A stretch of DNA of 64,000 bases from Brachypterus glaber (Eukaryota; Arthropoda; Insecta; Coleoptera; Kateretidae), in NCBI GenBank assembly GCA_958510825.1, contig OY294046.1, positions 47,473,794 to 47,537,793 on the forward strand. The letters are read 5' to 3'. The notes beneath the pieces are model-generated. The model was not told where the DNA came from. It saw only the letters and a list, made by a program, of their open reading frames with translations, and did no database searches. Positions 1 to 11,235 of the stretch are shown one piece after another; position 1 is the stretch's first letter; each line of letters opens with the position of its first letter. The translations under genes were made by a program, and so were the position numbers.

Positions 1-160
1 AATATTTATAATATTTATAGAACGGTTTCAGAAGTATTAATATTTTCATAAAAAATACATTTTAACACAAATTAATCAAAACAATAAGCTAATTTAAAAA
101 TGAAACCACACGCAAAATAAATTGAATAGCAATTTGTCATGGATAACTAGATACGTTATA
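1..160. repeat. Dispersed repeat, copy 1 (partner at 55011)
   Basis: The first 160 bases recur in the same orientation at 55011-55191 with few substitutions, plus a short insertion near the right end. Both copies finish in a GGATAACTAG-like word. The window edge cuts this copy, so its true left end is unseen. It does not look coding. Confidence 0.8.
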
Positions 161-270
161 AGACAGTAAAACGAAATATTTGTTTTGCAATTTAAAATTA
201 AATATGCGTATTTTAATAATTTATTATAATTATTAACAATCGAATAAAAAATATTGTATAATTATATGTA

Positions 271-402
271 TTATAATACACGGACGAAAAGATAAATTTT
301 GATTTCGTAGTTATATTTCCCTCGGGCCGGCCGGCCAGCCGGCCCTCGGCTTCCAAACACCTACTCAATCAAAAAATTTAACTTTTCGCCTTTGTATTAT
401 AA
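271..402. mobile_element. Short MITE-like inverted repeat with GC-rich core
   Basis: Arms of about 30 bp (271-300 and 373-402) are inverted copies with few mismatches. Between them lies a GC-rich self-complementary run (321-349) built of GGCC units, sharply unlike the AT-rich surroundings. A similar GAGGGCC/GGCC hairpin core occurs at 48439-48475. No coding capacity. Confidence 0.6.
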
Positions 403-571
403 ATAACTATTTTAATAAAGGAATAAGCCAAAACGGAATAAAATTCCAGATGGGTGGCATTATCTTTAAATCAATTATTTTACGTGATGGAAACTACAAA
501 GGTTCTGAATTGTTTAGTAAAGAAATGTTTAAAATCGCATATTTCGTTCAAAAGTTAGGGTTTGAAACGAC

Positions 572-1015
572 ATCCCTAGTAAAAATTTTTGTCAAGCCTT
601 GAGCAAGTCTGGCGCAAGTAACTGTCGACAGATTCTTGTTCAAGAATTCTCAAAGAATTGCTACAGATATTTTGTCAAGATTCTTGGACAAGTCTTGAGC
701 AAGAATGTAGCAAGAAAAATTGACAAGAAATCGAAAAGCGATCTCTATAATGATCAAATCGTACTTGTTAGTAGGTCAAGATTCTTGACCACGAATCTTG
801 TCAAATTTCTTGTCAAGTTGCTTGCTACAGACTTGACGAACAGACTTGACAAAGTATTGCTAAACGCTCTGCTTCCAGAATCTTGCTAAAGTCTTGCCCA
901 AGTCTGGATATAGAATCTTGAAATTCTCTTACTCAAGAATTATCGTATTCTTTACAAAGAACCTTGTCAAGTTCTCTGGTCAAGAAACTTGTCCAAGTTC
1001 AATGTTACTAGGGAT
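572..1015. mobile_element. MITE with ATCCCTAGTAA ends and CTTG/CAAG interior
   Basis: The ends are perfect 11-bp inverted repeats, ATCCCTAGTAA and TTACTAGGGAT. The 440-bp interior is crowded with CTTG and CAAG words, often paired as CTTGTCAAG, and both strands carry them, so the interior is imperfectly self-complementary throughout. A 96-codon open frame at 599-889 is a by-product of these repeats and resembles no protein family I know. The superfamily is not clear from the tips. Confidence 0.65.
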
Positions 1016-1604
1016 ACTGACAGATGGACAGACGACGATATATCGGAACCGCCAATTTTAATTTTAAATTTTTAATATCGTATCCAGTTTCAGCAACCTC
1101 AAAAACCCTAGGATACCCATTTTCAAAAATGTTGTGTAATTTGTCTATTTTAACAAGTTCGAGATTAATTATCTCGAAAACGGTGTGTAATAGAAAACTT
1201 TTAGTTATCAGGCTAGTAAATAGGAATTTGATAGTCAGAACCCAGGGATCTTTCCAGCTGTTGACCTGTGTTTTTATACATTTTAAGAGATATTAATGCA
1301 ACACCTCGTATACTCGGATATGTCATGGTATCATGTTTTTTAAAAGCATATTCGTGTTGTGTCCCTGGATGAACTCGAATAAACTGAAAATGCGACGAGT
1401 TAATCTACTTGTCTGTCAGCCATTTGTAAAATCTCGGAGATGTGAATATCAAATATTAATCATGAAAAGGATATTTGACTTTATTAAATGTTTTTTTTAA
1501 TGTAGGTACGATTCGATATAAAATAATAAAACGTGATGGATTTATACTATAAAGAACATAAATTAAATATTTCAATCGTCTATTTTTCAATCATCTTGCG
1601 AAAT
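1016..1604. other. No recognisable feature
   Basis: AT-rich sequence. A short GACAGA-type word at 1019-1032 resembles the microsatellite core of other repeats here. I see no supportable gene or RNA. Confidence 0.5.
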
Positions 1605-1731
1605 GATATTGGTAAACTGCGCAGTTTCGGGCTGTTGGCCCTCGTTAGTACCAATAGTCATCTATGTTCGCTGAATGAGAAAACATCTTTCGACTTTCAC
1701 TTTAGAAGTAAAGTCATTAGATTGATATACA
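1605..1731 (+). repeat. Dispersed repeat D, plus copy, shared reading frame
   Basis: This block matches 61369-61495 read on the other strand, over about 127 bp. Both copies sit in an open frame and keep the peptide word SFGLLAL followed by a similar spacing of S, C, KT, FDF and RLIY/RLMY. A shared frame hints at a fragment of an old transposon protein, but the DNA is about as similar as the peptide, so coding constraint is not shown. It abuts the B element starting at 1734. Confidence 0.55.
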
Positions 1732-1733
1732 TA

Positions 1734-2255
1734 CACGGTGATCAGTAACTGTCATGCCAAAATTTAAGAGGTGATTCTGCATCCAAAAATATCCAAAAAA
1801 GTTCCTGTAAAGGTTGGTCCTCAAATGAGCCCTAAGGGAGCTACGGTCCTTTAAAATTGTAATAAAAATAAGGTTTTTAATTAACAGGTGTACCAGACCT
1901 TTAAGCTAGAGCGACGAGCTTTTGAATGTATGCTAGTATTAATAAAGGCAATAAGTCTATGTTTATTTATTTTTTGAATCTATCCAGAGGCTTTACTAGA
2001 CGGAAAAATGTATAAGGCTTAACACATTTTTGCCCCAAACTTTTTGATGTGTAATTTTTTTGAATTTTTTGTAAAAAATATAGATTCCTTGAGTAAAAAT
2101 ACATCAAAAATGTCAGATAGTGTAACACTGTAAGTAACACTGTAGCAGCAACCGTTTTCAAAAAAATGCAATTAAGAGGAAGTAACATTTTGTGCCACCA
2201 AAAACGTTACTTTTTAAAAGGCTTTTAAAATTTCTTTAATATTAAATTTGCTACC
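1734..2255 (+). mobile_element. Family B TIR element, truncated at right
   Basis: The left terminus (CACGGTGATCAGTAACTG, next to TA at 1732-1733) and interior match the complete B elements at 17543, 27524 and 49594. The copy stops after the internal GTAACACTGTAG and TTACTTTTTAAAAGG blocks, so the right arm is missing. Non-coding. Confidence 0.75.
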
Positions 2256-2701
2256 TTGCTAGAAAACTCTTTCAGACATAAACAGTTGAAAAAGCTAATA
2301 AAATACAGCAACTTTAAAAATAAACATATGTTGGGTAAAACATTGTGAATTATACCCACCCACTTAGTCCTAATTTAATTTTTGTTTCTCGTGGGTACTA
2401 TCTCACTCAACACACTAGTGCTGTAAGTTATATTATTTATAAATATAATAGTTAAAAAAAAAACGATCGTTGGTGCAAGTGTCCCTTTTTGTATGAGTAC
2501 ATCCAAATATGAATGGAATAGATAAACGAAGTTAAATTCTAAAAATCTTCAAAATAAACTTGAAACGTTGATCTAAAAGTGAATGGAAAAATTATATTTA
2601 AATTTCCTATGGATATATTTTTTAATTTTTTTTATCCAGTTTCTTAAGCACAGGTTAAATGAAATTCTACCCTTGCACTTAACTAGAAGAAATAACAAAA
2701 T
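2256..2701. other. No recognisable feature
   Basis: AT-rich sequence without a clear repeat partner, gene or RNA that I could support. Confidence 0.4.
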
Positions 2702-3107
2702 TTATATTGTCTGTAAAAAATAGTCTGGGAAAAGATTTAGTTTTTCTTATTTACGATTATATTTATTGTTTAAATGTTAGTATTATATCTTTAGGTGACC
2801 AAAAGTTACTAACTTAATTAATACAGTACAATACAATGGGGTTGTTAGGCAACGTAGTGCCTTTCAAATCACTGCGACCAATGAGATCTATTGTGAATCC
2901 CCTTTAACGTAATTAATAACAAAATCATTATAATAAAATGTTGGGTTTGACAATGTATACCAAAATATATAAAACGTATTCTTTAAAATCATTATAATCA
3001 TTTTGTTAATTACGTTAAAGTTAAAAGTATAATACTAAAATTTAAACAAACAATGTAATCCTAAATGATAAATAAAATCTTTTCTCAAACCATTTTTTAC
3101 ATTATTA
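2702..3107. mobile_element. Foldback MITE with nested inner hairpin
   Basis: The outer arms (about 2703-2793 and 3021-3106) are inverted copies at moderate identity. A closer hairpin (2902-2940 with 2985-3020, tip CTTTAACGTAATTAA) abuts the right outer arm. Either a small hairpin element entered a larger one, or one foldback carries two arm pairs. No coding capacity. Confidence 0.55.
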
Positions 3108-3357
3108 AATTTATTTAAATTTAAATATAAACAGCAGCTCCAACGGTAACCCAAAGCCTGCAGTCCCATGTGTGGCTCCAGACTAGTAATTTAATGTAGC
3201 TTTTAACGTGTTAAATACCTTTATTTCCATGATTTAAATAAAAAATAGGTTAGGAAAGAGTTACATGGATACTTTTAGGCTGTAGTTTTAAATAAACACA
3301 TTTAATTAATATTGTACAGTATTTTAATTATACATTCTAAATGTAAATTTTTAGACA

Positions 3358-3359
<2 letters not shown>

Positions 3360-3415
<56 letters not shown>

Positions 3416-3416
3416 C
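3360..3416. repeat. AT microsatellite followed by T run
   Basis: An uninterrupted AT dinucleotide tract of about 40 bp is followed by about 16 T. Its length is likely variable between individuals and error-prone in assembly. Confidence 0.95.
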
Positions 3417-3446
3417 AAGACGATCAAGAGTCGCAAGTATTGAATT

Positions 3447-3608
3447 ATGCGTCGTTGTCACGTTTACGATAACCCAAAATTTGTTAACGATTTTTTATTA
3501 AATATTTATTTTGTTCATTATTAACAAATAAACTTAGTAAACAGTTTTTCATCATTTTCCACTTTTTTTAAACAAAAACATATTTTTCTCATTTAGCCCA
3601 AAATTAGC
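3447..3608 (+). mobile_element. Truncated copy of the right part of the 19372 element
   Basis: From GTTGTCACGTTTACGATAAC to TTTAGCCCAAAA the sequence follows 20689-20855, the right part of the 1.5-kb TIR element at 19372-20902. The terminal inverted repeat itself is absent. Decayed and non-coding. Confidence 0.6.
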
Positions 3609-4718
3609 TTATAAACAATATAAATCTTTAATTATCTTCTTTAAAAAAAATAAGTATCGTAAGATTATGCTTTCGAGTATGGCAGTCTAAAAATAAATAT
3701 TTCACTTCTCTGACTAAAAACTGATATTGTCTGTCTAAAAACGAGCTTGCTGATATTAAATAAAACCTGCTGGCGTTATTAAATAGAAGCACATCATTTG
3801 CTAAATTTACGGAGTCAATAAGAAGGGTGGCGTCTACGATCGTAATCATAATCATCCCCATACACACTTCTGTTGCACAGGTTGCCTACATAGGATTACC
3901 GTATCAAACAAGGCAAAAATCAGACACATATAGAAATAGATATTTGCATAAGTTGTAGCCAACTTTTCTGGGAAACTGTAATCATTAATTGATCTTGCAA
4001 AACATTAAATGGCACTGGCACACATTTTACGTTTTTTTTTTTACATTAAATGTAAATAAATTTTATCCGAAATTTGTTGTATTTATTGCATCTTCGACAC
4101 TTTCAAAGACGTTTAAGAATAGTGAGATTACTAACATGGTATACACGGTTGTCAGACATCTTTAAAAGTGTCAGATACAGTTAAATATAACAATATTCTT
4201 CGGATAAATCAGGCAAAATTGTCATCAGACAAAAGACCTATATTGAAGTATTCTTCTCAATATCTAATTCAAGTAGGTACAATTTATAATGATTTAATAC
4301 AAATCTTTTTAAAGGTTACTAATTAAATAGTTTATGAATCTTATTTGTTTTAAAAGTTCTTTAAATGTATATAATATTATAATAAATAGTAATAATATTA
4401 ATTACATGCTAATGGATTTATTTAGTAAAGGTTGAATCGATACAAAAAAATGGAAATAACATTATATTTATGTTAAGGTAATAATATATATTTTGTTATT
4501 AATAAATTCCTTTTATTACAAACTATTAAATATAATTTTATTTATAATAGTACAATAATAATAATAATAATTATTATTATTATTAATGGTAGTGGTTTAT
4601 TTTATAACTGATATTAATGTTATTCTTGAATAAATTATCTCTATTGTCTTTCTTTGATTTATAGAATAGGTAGTAAACCAATATACCTACTAAGTATTTA
4701 ATTAGAATATTATTTATA
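3609..4718. other. AT-rich stretch with AAT/ATT microsatellite
   Basis: The only distinctive element is a self-complementary AAT/ATT trinucleotide tract at about 4553-4585. The open frame at 3628-3867 (minus) resembles no family I know. I see no gene. Confidence 0.45.
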
Positions 4719-5436
4719 CAGGGTTATTTATTTAAATGGTACAGCCCCCGTAACTTTTGAACGAAATTAGATATAAACTTTAAATTTGGAATGTGTAAAT
4801 CACACAATAAAAATTATAATTTGCCATATTTTTCAATTTTTTATTCGGTAAGGTGACGCCAGGGGGGCAATGGTGAACAATATTTCAAAAGGCATCCTAG
4901 GTCTTGTGATACTTTATTTTAAAGAACTTAAAATTATTTATTTAATTGTGTAACTATTAATTTTTTAATATTTTTTTTTTGAAGATTTTTTTTCTTCAAA
5001 ATGATTCAATTTTTTAATAATTTGGTCATAAATATTAAAAATTTTATATGAAAATGATAAATAATTAGTATTAATAGAATAATACACCATTTATTAACTA
5101 TCTGGACCTTTTTGCGCAAAATTTCTAAAATTAATTTTTCAAAAATACTGAAAATTTCATAAACTTTGAAGAAAAGAAATCTTCAAAAAAAAATATTTAA
5201 AAATAAATATTTACATGGTTAAATAGAGAATTAAGTTTTTTAAAATGACGTATCACAAGACCTAGGGTGCCATTTAAAACATTGTCCACCACTGCCTGGC
5301 TCCGCCTTACCGAATAAAAAGTGAAAAATATGGCAAATGATAATTTTTGTGTGATTTACATATTTTAAATTTAAAGTTTATATCTCATTTTGTTGAAAAG
5401 TTACGGAGGATGTACCATTTAAAAGAATAACCTTTT
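4719..5436. mobile_element. Family A foldback element, complete
   Basis: TA (4717-4718) precedes CAGGGTTATTTATTTAAATG, and the right end is its inverted copy, with AACCTTT before TA. The arms are about 250 bp each and nearly fill the 718-bp element. Each arm holds the word ACTTTTGAACG next to a GATAT word and a G-rich or C-rich block. TA target and CAG tips suggest a Tc1/mariner-like non-autonomous element. Other copies are at 5858-6010 (right end only) and 30504-31172. Confidence 0.8.
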
Positions 5437-5853
5437 ATATAGTATATTCAACTTTAATATGAAGTAGAAGTAAATAAAAGAATCGCGCACGCGGCAGCTG
5501 GTTAAAACACTCGAATCTTGCGAGAGTAGGGATGTAGGGTTAGTAAGTGAGCTTTGAGTCCTACCCTGTCACTAAATCCGTCGTTGTCACGTGCGTTTGT
5601 TTACACTTACTTCATTTTGAAGTTGAATATACTATAGGAGCCTATTTTTTTTTATATATAAAAAGTATTAATTTTTTTTTTCAATTATATACAAATCATT
5701 ATTTGCAAAAAGTTAAAAAAAAATAATTGTTAGGCTTAAAAAGGAACTGATTAGCTCAAAAGATGTCACTACTTTTCAAGCTCTATAATGTACGAATTAT
5801 TAATTATTATGACTATATGTTTTTATAATTGTAAATAAAATAGTACACATATA
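5290..5853. repeat. Tandem duplication, copy 1
   Basis: This block, from CACTGCC inside the A element to the word AGTACACATA, recurs at 5858-6469 in the same orientation. It contains a MITE at 5437-5635 that the second copy lacks. Confidence 0.75.
5437..5635. mobile_element. MITE inside duplication copy 1 only
   Basis: The tips TATAGTATATTCAACTT and AAGTTGAATATACTATA are inverted copies with arms of about 38 bp. The uninterrupted site is seen at 6008-6020, where the A end runs directly into TATAGGAGCC. The interior holds a weak tRNA-like box pair (GGCAGCTGGTTAAAAC near 5491 and GCTTTGAGTCC near 5551), which I do not call a tRNA. Confidence 0.7.
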
Positions 5854-5857
5854 TTAT

Positions 5858-6010
5858 CACTGCCCCCCTGGTGCCGCCTTACCGAATAAAATATTGAAAA
5901 ATATTGCAAATGATAATTTTTTTGCGTGATTTACATATTTGAAGTAAAAAGTTTATATCTTATTTCGTTGAAAAGTTACGGGGGATGTACCATTTAAAAG
6001 AATAACCCTG
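5858..6010 (+). mobile_element. Family A right-end fragment
   Basis: It repeats the last 150 bp of the A element and ends in AACCCTG followed by TA (6011-6012). It arose by tandem duplication, not by its own insertion, because the homology continues past the element into the flank. Confidence 0.8.
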
Positions 6011-6100
6011 TATAGGAGCCTAATTTTCTTATATATGTAAAAAATATTAATTTTGTTTTTCGATTATTTGTAAAAAGTTTAAAAAAATCATTGCTCCTTT

Positions 6101-6341
6101 GAGAACGTTCAAGTATTACGTAACGCAAAATGAACCAAAATTCATACACTTCATACCTCTGTTCTCGCGTTATTCAAGGCTGTAGAGATTTCATATTTTG
6201 GCTACCCCCCCCCTAACACACCCCCTATTAGGGGGGGTAGCCAAAATATGAAATCTCTATAATCTATAATAACGCGAGAACCGTGGTATGAAGTGTATGA
6301 ATTTTGGTACAATTTGCGTTACGTAATACTTGAACGTTCCC
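6101..6341. mobile_element. PIF/Harbinger-like MITE, 241 bp
   Basis: The termini GAACGTTCAAGTATTACG and its inverted copy bound a nearly perfect hairpin whose centre is C-rich on one side and G-rich on the other. Related copies at 15493, 47054 and 63064 share the GGGAACGTTC tip. Three-base targets of TTA/TAA type at the other copies fit the PIF/Harbinger superfamily. Here the flanks read TTT. Confidence 0.75.
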
Positions 6342-6469
6342 TTTAGGCTTGAAAAGGAACTGGTTATCTCAAAAGATGTCACTACTTTTCAAGCTCTATA
6401 ATGTACAAATTATGAATTATTATGTCAGGCTATATTTTTTATAATTGTAAATAAAATAGTATACATATA

Positions 6470-7419
6470 GTTTTAATAAAACTCACAGCTCAAGGCTCGA
6501 GATTAAATCTGCCATTTGGTCCCTGTCTGTTGTCCTCAAATGTAAAGTTTTCTTACCATAATTTGTAATACCACTATAAAAGGTAGATAAAATTTAGAAA
6601 CATGATAATACGTATTCCTAAAAAAGATCTATAGTATAAGACTTGTAAAATATTATTTAAGCTTATATTTTAAATCGATTTCAGACTAAACTGCAATACA
6701 ATAAAGAATTTAAATTACATCACGAAATACACTTTCTTTCCTATTTCGATTTGCAGTATAAAATTTCGTACACCTTTTTCTTATTCTCATAGCTTAACTT
6801 TTATTACTTTTATGCTCGTAGCATTAAATAAAATTTTTATATTTAGTGTGTATGCAGTTTTGAATGTAATATAAAAATGGGTTTTATTATGTATATGGAG
6901 AGCGAATCGTCGGCATTACAGTATTCACACTATAGTCTATAAAAATAAAATAAGTTTATTAAATTTAGATTGGGGGAAGCCAGTGGCTAAAATAATAAAA
7001 TTTGTATACAGTTAGATATTTTTTATCAGCAAGGATATAAAATTTTAATTTTCCAAAAAACACTATAATGTGGTAAAACACGATAAATGCCCAATACATT
7101 AACTGGGAAGACCGTGCTAAATATCTAGGCACTACCCTATAAACGTTGGATTAGAATTTTAAAAATATCCTACAAAAAACCAACTGTCGTCACTCCAAAT
7201 TATACGTTCTACTAAACAGTAGATCCTAGTAACAAACTTTTTCTCTGTAAGTTTCAAGGTAGTACTTCTCTAGAAAGTTAAAGTGCAACTGGTGAATTGT
7301 CAGTTCAAATTTGTTAAAACAACATTTTTTTTTAAATGTTACTGAGCACTATAAATGTTAGAGTTTTTTAATTACAACTGATATAGAGCTCTTCTCCAGT
7401 AATCTGTCCTTAATAACCA
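6470..7419. other. No recognisable feature
   Basis: AT-rich sequence with no supportable gene, RNA or repeat partner. Confidence 0.4.
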
Positions 7420-7421
7420 TA

Positions 7422-8311
7422 GGGGTGACCGGGGCTAATTTTCGCACTTTTCATTCAAAATCAGTTTTTTCCTTTATTTTTGTATTTTTTTTTAATTGAC
7501 CTAATGGTAATTTTAGCTTCATGTTTCAGTAACATTATTTAAAGAAAAAACATGGAAAAATTTATAGGGTATTAGAGTTATGTTTTTTTTTGTGAAGTCT
7601 TGAAAATTGCGACAACGTGCCCCATCACGGGGCACGTTGTCGAGGCACTTCGAGTATATTTTTTTGAAGAAATATAAAGGCACTTATATAAATTATAAAT
7701 AACTAATAAGACATGTGCCTCCCCACAAGCTGATTGTTATCTAACTTTTTACTTTTGTGCCAAAATTTACAACTTCATAATTAAATAATTTTTTTGATTT
7801 TTTTTTAATTTAATATAATTTAATAAACGAATTTATTTGCTATTCGACAAAGTTTCACTTTTTTAAACAGTTTTGAATAAAAAAATGCCAAAAAGGAAAT
7901 GTTATACCATGAACATATCTCCAGATCATGCGACAACTAGCCCCAGTGGTCAATTTTACGTTATGTATCAGGTACTTTCTAATTAACGAATAAACACTCC
8001 TAAATGACAATATCAACAAATAATATACACCTTAAACTATTATTATACATAAAATTCTCTTATCTTAATGCTTTAAATCAGTAACAATAAGAAAATATAT
8101 TTACCACAAAAAAATTACTGGGCTCTTTAATTTTTACATTTTTTGGTTTATCTGGATGTTCTTTTAATTTATTGCATTTAAGTTTACAAATGATAAATGG
8201 CACTGTTGTAACGCAGCGGTTAATCTTGGTTTGGCGCAGAAAAATATTTTACTTTTTAAGATATAAGCACTTCGACAACTTACCCCTGCGACAACTAGCC
8301 CCGGTCTCCCC
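7422..8311. mobile_element. TIR element with GACCGGGGCTA ends, 890 bp
   Basis: TA (7420-7421) precedes GGGGTGACCGGGGCTAATTT, and the right end is its inverted copy before TA (8312-8313). The word GCGACAACTAGCCCC recurs near 7929 and 8288. A GGGGCACGTTGTCG hairpin sits at about 7612-7642. Repetition of the terminal word inside the element may reflect transposase-binding sites, which is inference. No transposase frame is left. Confidence 0.75.
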
Positions 8312-8313
8312 TA

Positions 8314-8890
8314 CTGAAAATAACTTTTTATTAATTGATAACTTTTTAATATTCTTTATCGCCATGTCATATGAAACTCTAGAAACTATTTTTTAAATAG
8401 TTTATTATATAATAAGAAAAAAGCGTTTTGCTTTCTCTATGTTTATTTAGTAGTGGTTTCCCCTACAGGGTAAACATTGCGTGTAAATAGTGAAAACGAG
8501 GTTTTTATTTATAGTAGCGATAGCCGAAAATAACAAGGAAATTACCGCATTTTTGGTTTTATTTTTGGTAAAATAATAAAATGCATCTGCTGCTATGAAA
8601 TTGTATTAAATTTTACTTTTACGTTTATTAGCCCATGGCAAAGAATTTTATCACAAATATTTTTGGAATACATGACTTTTATTAGAGGTCGTAAACTAAC
8701 TATTCTGCAGGTCCAATTATATTTAATTTCCTTTCATAAAATGATACTTACGCGTTAAGTAAAACTATTAAAACTTTAAATATTATTAAACATCTTTAAG
8801 TATCTAATTTTTTATTTCAAACCTGTGAAATGAACCTTCTAAAAGTTTTTATGTAAATCAAACATTTGCTAAAGTATAAAAACAAAAAAT
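8314..8890. other. No recognisable feature
   Basis: AT-rich sequence without a gene or repeat I can support. Confidence 0.4.
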
Positions 8891-9181
8891 GTGTATGATT
8901 CGCCCAAAAATATTACCTTTTTTATTTTTGAAACAAAAATTATGGAATTTAAAGGAACTTTACCTGGGGAGGTAATTTTGGGTTTTAGATTATTAATAGA
9001 AAAAATAATGAGAAAAGAAAACCTACCTAACTTTTTAGTATTTATTAATAATATTAATGTCAAGAAAGGGTTTGACACTGTGGACGAGATGGTTGTTTTT
9101 AAATTTCTTAAAAATCACGGGGTAAAATTTAGGGATAATTTATGCGAGTTCTTTATAATTTCTGTAAAGAACGAACAGTAG
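8891..9181 (+). pseudogene. Non-LTR retrotransposon reverse transcriptase relic
   Basis: This 96-codon frame contains, in order, a GFR word (about residue 32), a helix-like LIEK segment, the words NLPNFLVFIN and KKGFDTVDE, and a downstream FLKNHGV. Order and spacing match the reverse transcriptase core of insect non-LTR retrotransposons, where GFR is followed by IIEK, N-P, FIDxxKAFDxV and a W/L-rich helix ending in HGV or KGV. The aspartate expected in FID is asparagine here and extra residues precede the KAFD-like word, so the enzyme is dead. Only about 60 residues of a domain of several hundred remain. The frame ends just before the foldback at 9249. I am fairly sure of the family and unsure of the clade. 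Confidence 0.6.
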
Positions 9182-9248
9182 TAATAGGGATTGAGAATGA
9201 AAGTAGGGAGGCCAAAAGAGGAAGGATAGGACAGATCAGACCGACATG

Positions 9249-10766
9249 GTGTTCTAGAAGAACTTTTAAATGATATGACAACTTCCATTTTTTTTTCTTT
9301 TTGGAATTTGTTATATGCGCTCTAACTAAAAAAATAAGACCAAAATTTTAAAAATCGTTAGAGCCGTTTTTGAAAAAAATGTTTTTTTTAGAAAATATCT
9401 CTAATATTTCACACTCGGTTTGCCCTCGATGTCTCGGATTTTGACCAAACTTGGCATAGTGGTACCACTATGGTATCTAAGCACTCCATCCAATTTTTTT
9501 TCAAAACGGTCCATCCGTTCACTATACTGAGTGTCCCACCAAGTTCTTGAAATAGCTTATCTCTGTTTTTTGAAAAGATATTAAAATTTGCAAAAAATAG
9601 CATTAAATCAACCCAAATAAGATTTTACTGACTTATTCAAAACCGCCCCTTGCTTACCCACTCTCTTGAAACTACCCTTCTTCTGTTTTTCAAATAGCAC
9701 CCCCAAATTCTTATTATAATATAAAGACTATGAAAGTGCACTTTATTCTGAATTCAACCATTTATTATCTTAGATTTTAAGGGGCTCTAAATAACAATTA
9801 TTATTTATTAATAGAAGGGTGGTATTTAAAACAAAATTGCGGGTAGTTCCAGGAGACTGGGTTGTTATGAGTTGGTTTTGAATATATTAATCAATTTTCT
9901 TTTGGGTACAATTTAACGTAAGTTTTTGAAAAATTTTCTAGTTAAATTTAAAATGAAATGTGCTTTTATATTCTTTAGTAAAATAGGAAAGCGCTATTTA
10001 AAAAACTAGTTGGGGGTGGTTCCAAGAGGATGGGTTAATAAGGGGTAGTTTTGCATATGTCAGTAAATTCTACTTTGACTCCAATTTAATTATATTTTTT
10101 TTTTTACTTTTTTATATTTTTAAATAAAGGAGATATAGGCCGTCTAAAACCTGGTAGGACATTATTATTACTAAATAATAATTGTTATTGGAAGCCCCTT
10201 AAAAGAATAAGATACTATTTATAATACATGGTTTAATTCAAAATGAAATGTAATTTCATGTTCTTAGATAAATAAGGGGGTGGGAGGTGATATTTCAAAA
10301 TCTAAGGGAGTAGGATCGTTACAAGGGAGTGAGTAAGCAATGGAGGGGAGGGGGGGTTAAATGAGTCAATAAAATCTTTTTGACTCCCAAAAAATAGCGT
10401 TAATATTTTTTACAAAAAAATTTACCTTTTCAAATAACGGAGATATAACTTGTCAAGAACCTGGATGGTGGGACACCCGGTATCGTGAACGGATGAACCG
10501 TTTTGAAAAAAATTTGGATGTAGTGCTTAGGTACCATAGTGGTACCAGTATGTCAAGTTTGGTCAAAATCCGAGATATAGAGGGCAAACCGAGTATGTTA
10601 GAGTGAAATATCAGAGATATTTTCTAAAAAACATATTTTTTTCAAAAACGGATCTAACGATTTTTAAAATTTTGGTCTTATTTTTTTAATTAGAGCTCAT
10701 ATAACAAATTCCAAAAAGAAAAAATAATGGAAGTTGTCGTGCCATTTAAAAGTTCTTCTAGAACAG
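9249..10766. mobile_element. Large foldback element, about 1.5 kb
   Basis: The tips TGTTCTAGAAGAAC and GTTCTTCTAGAACA are inverted copies. The arms run about 340 bp (9249-9600 and 10420-10766) at high identity. The 800-bp middle holds diverged repeats of an ATGAAATGT word followed by a GGGTGG block (near 9951, 10244). No transposase is encoded. Non-autonomous. Confidence 0.8.
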
Positions 10767-11190
10767 CGTGCCGATTTAAAAAAATTAATTTATAATAAAA
10801 TAAACTCAATAACCTAAAAAACCTAAAAAATAATTTTCACAAGCTGGATAATAAATAATGTTTTTTGTGCAATTTCTAAATATAAAATCGAGTAACAGTT
10901 ACAAATAGTTAAACCATAAAAAAATGGTAAATAATAACAAAACAAGTTCGCTATTTGTTTATTTATTTAAATTATTCACCTGCGTTAGCGGTATTGGGTG
11001 CAGCTTGTCACAGTATAAATAATAAATATAAACATTACATATTCTAATTTTTGCATTTTGCATTGCCCAATCGCAGTTTTCTATAAATAGTCGGACAAGT
11101 CAATGAACTCGCGTACTATCATGTGTGTGTGCCAAAATAAAATACCTTACTGTAATCTTCATAAACTTATCTCGATGCAATAAATATTAC
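10767..11190. other. No recognisable feature
   Basis: AT-rich sequence with no gene, RNA or repeat partner I can support. Confidence 0.4.
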
Positions 11191-11235
11191 AGTTTATTTT
11201 ATTCAGTAAAAAATGTTTACTGAATAAAATAAACT
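11191..11235. repeat. Perfect hairpin, 20-bp arms
   Basis: AGTTTATTTTATTCAGTAAA and its exact inverse are separated by about 5 bases. It may be a remnant of a small foldback. No promoter or RNA gene context is evident. Confidence 0.8.

Larger units (their letters stand above)
5858..6469. repeat. Tandem duplication, copy 2
   Basis: Second copy of 5290-5853. It lacks the MITE found in copy 1 but carries a different MITE at 6101-6341. The common flank ends with the word TTTTCAAGCTCTATAATGTA followed by AT-rich sequence. Confidence 0.75.

Noticed and set aside
5486..5561. tRNA-like box pair inside a MITE
   Set aside because: Boxes deviate from consensus and the stems do not form.
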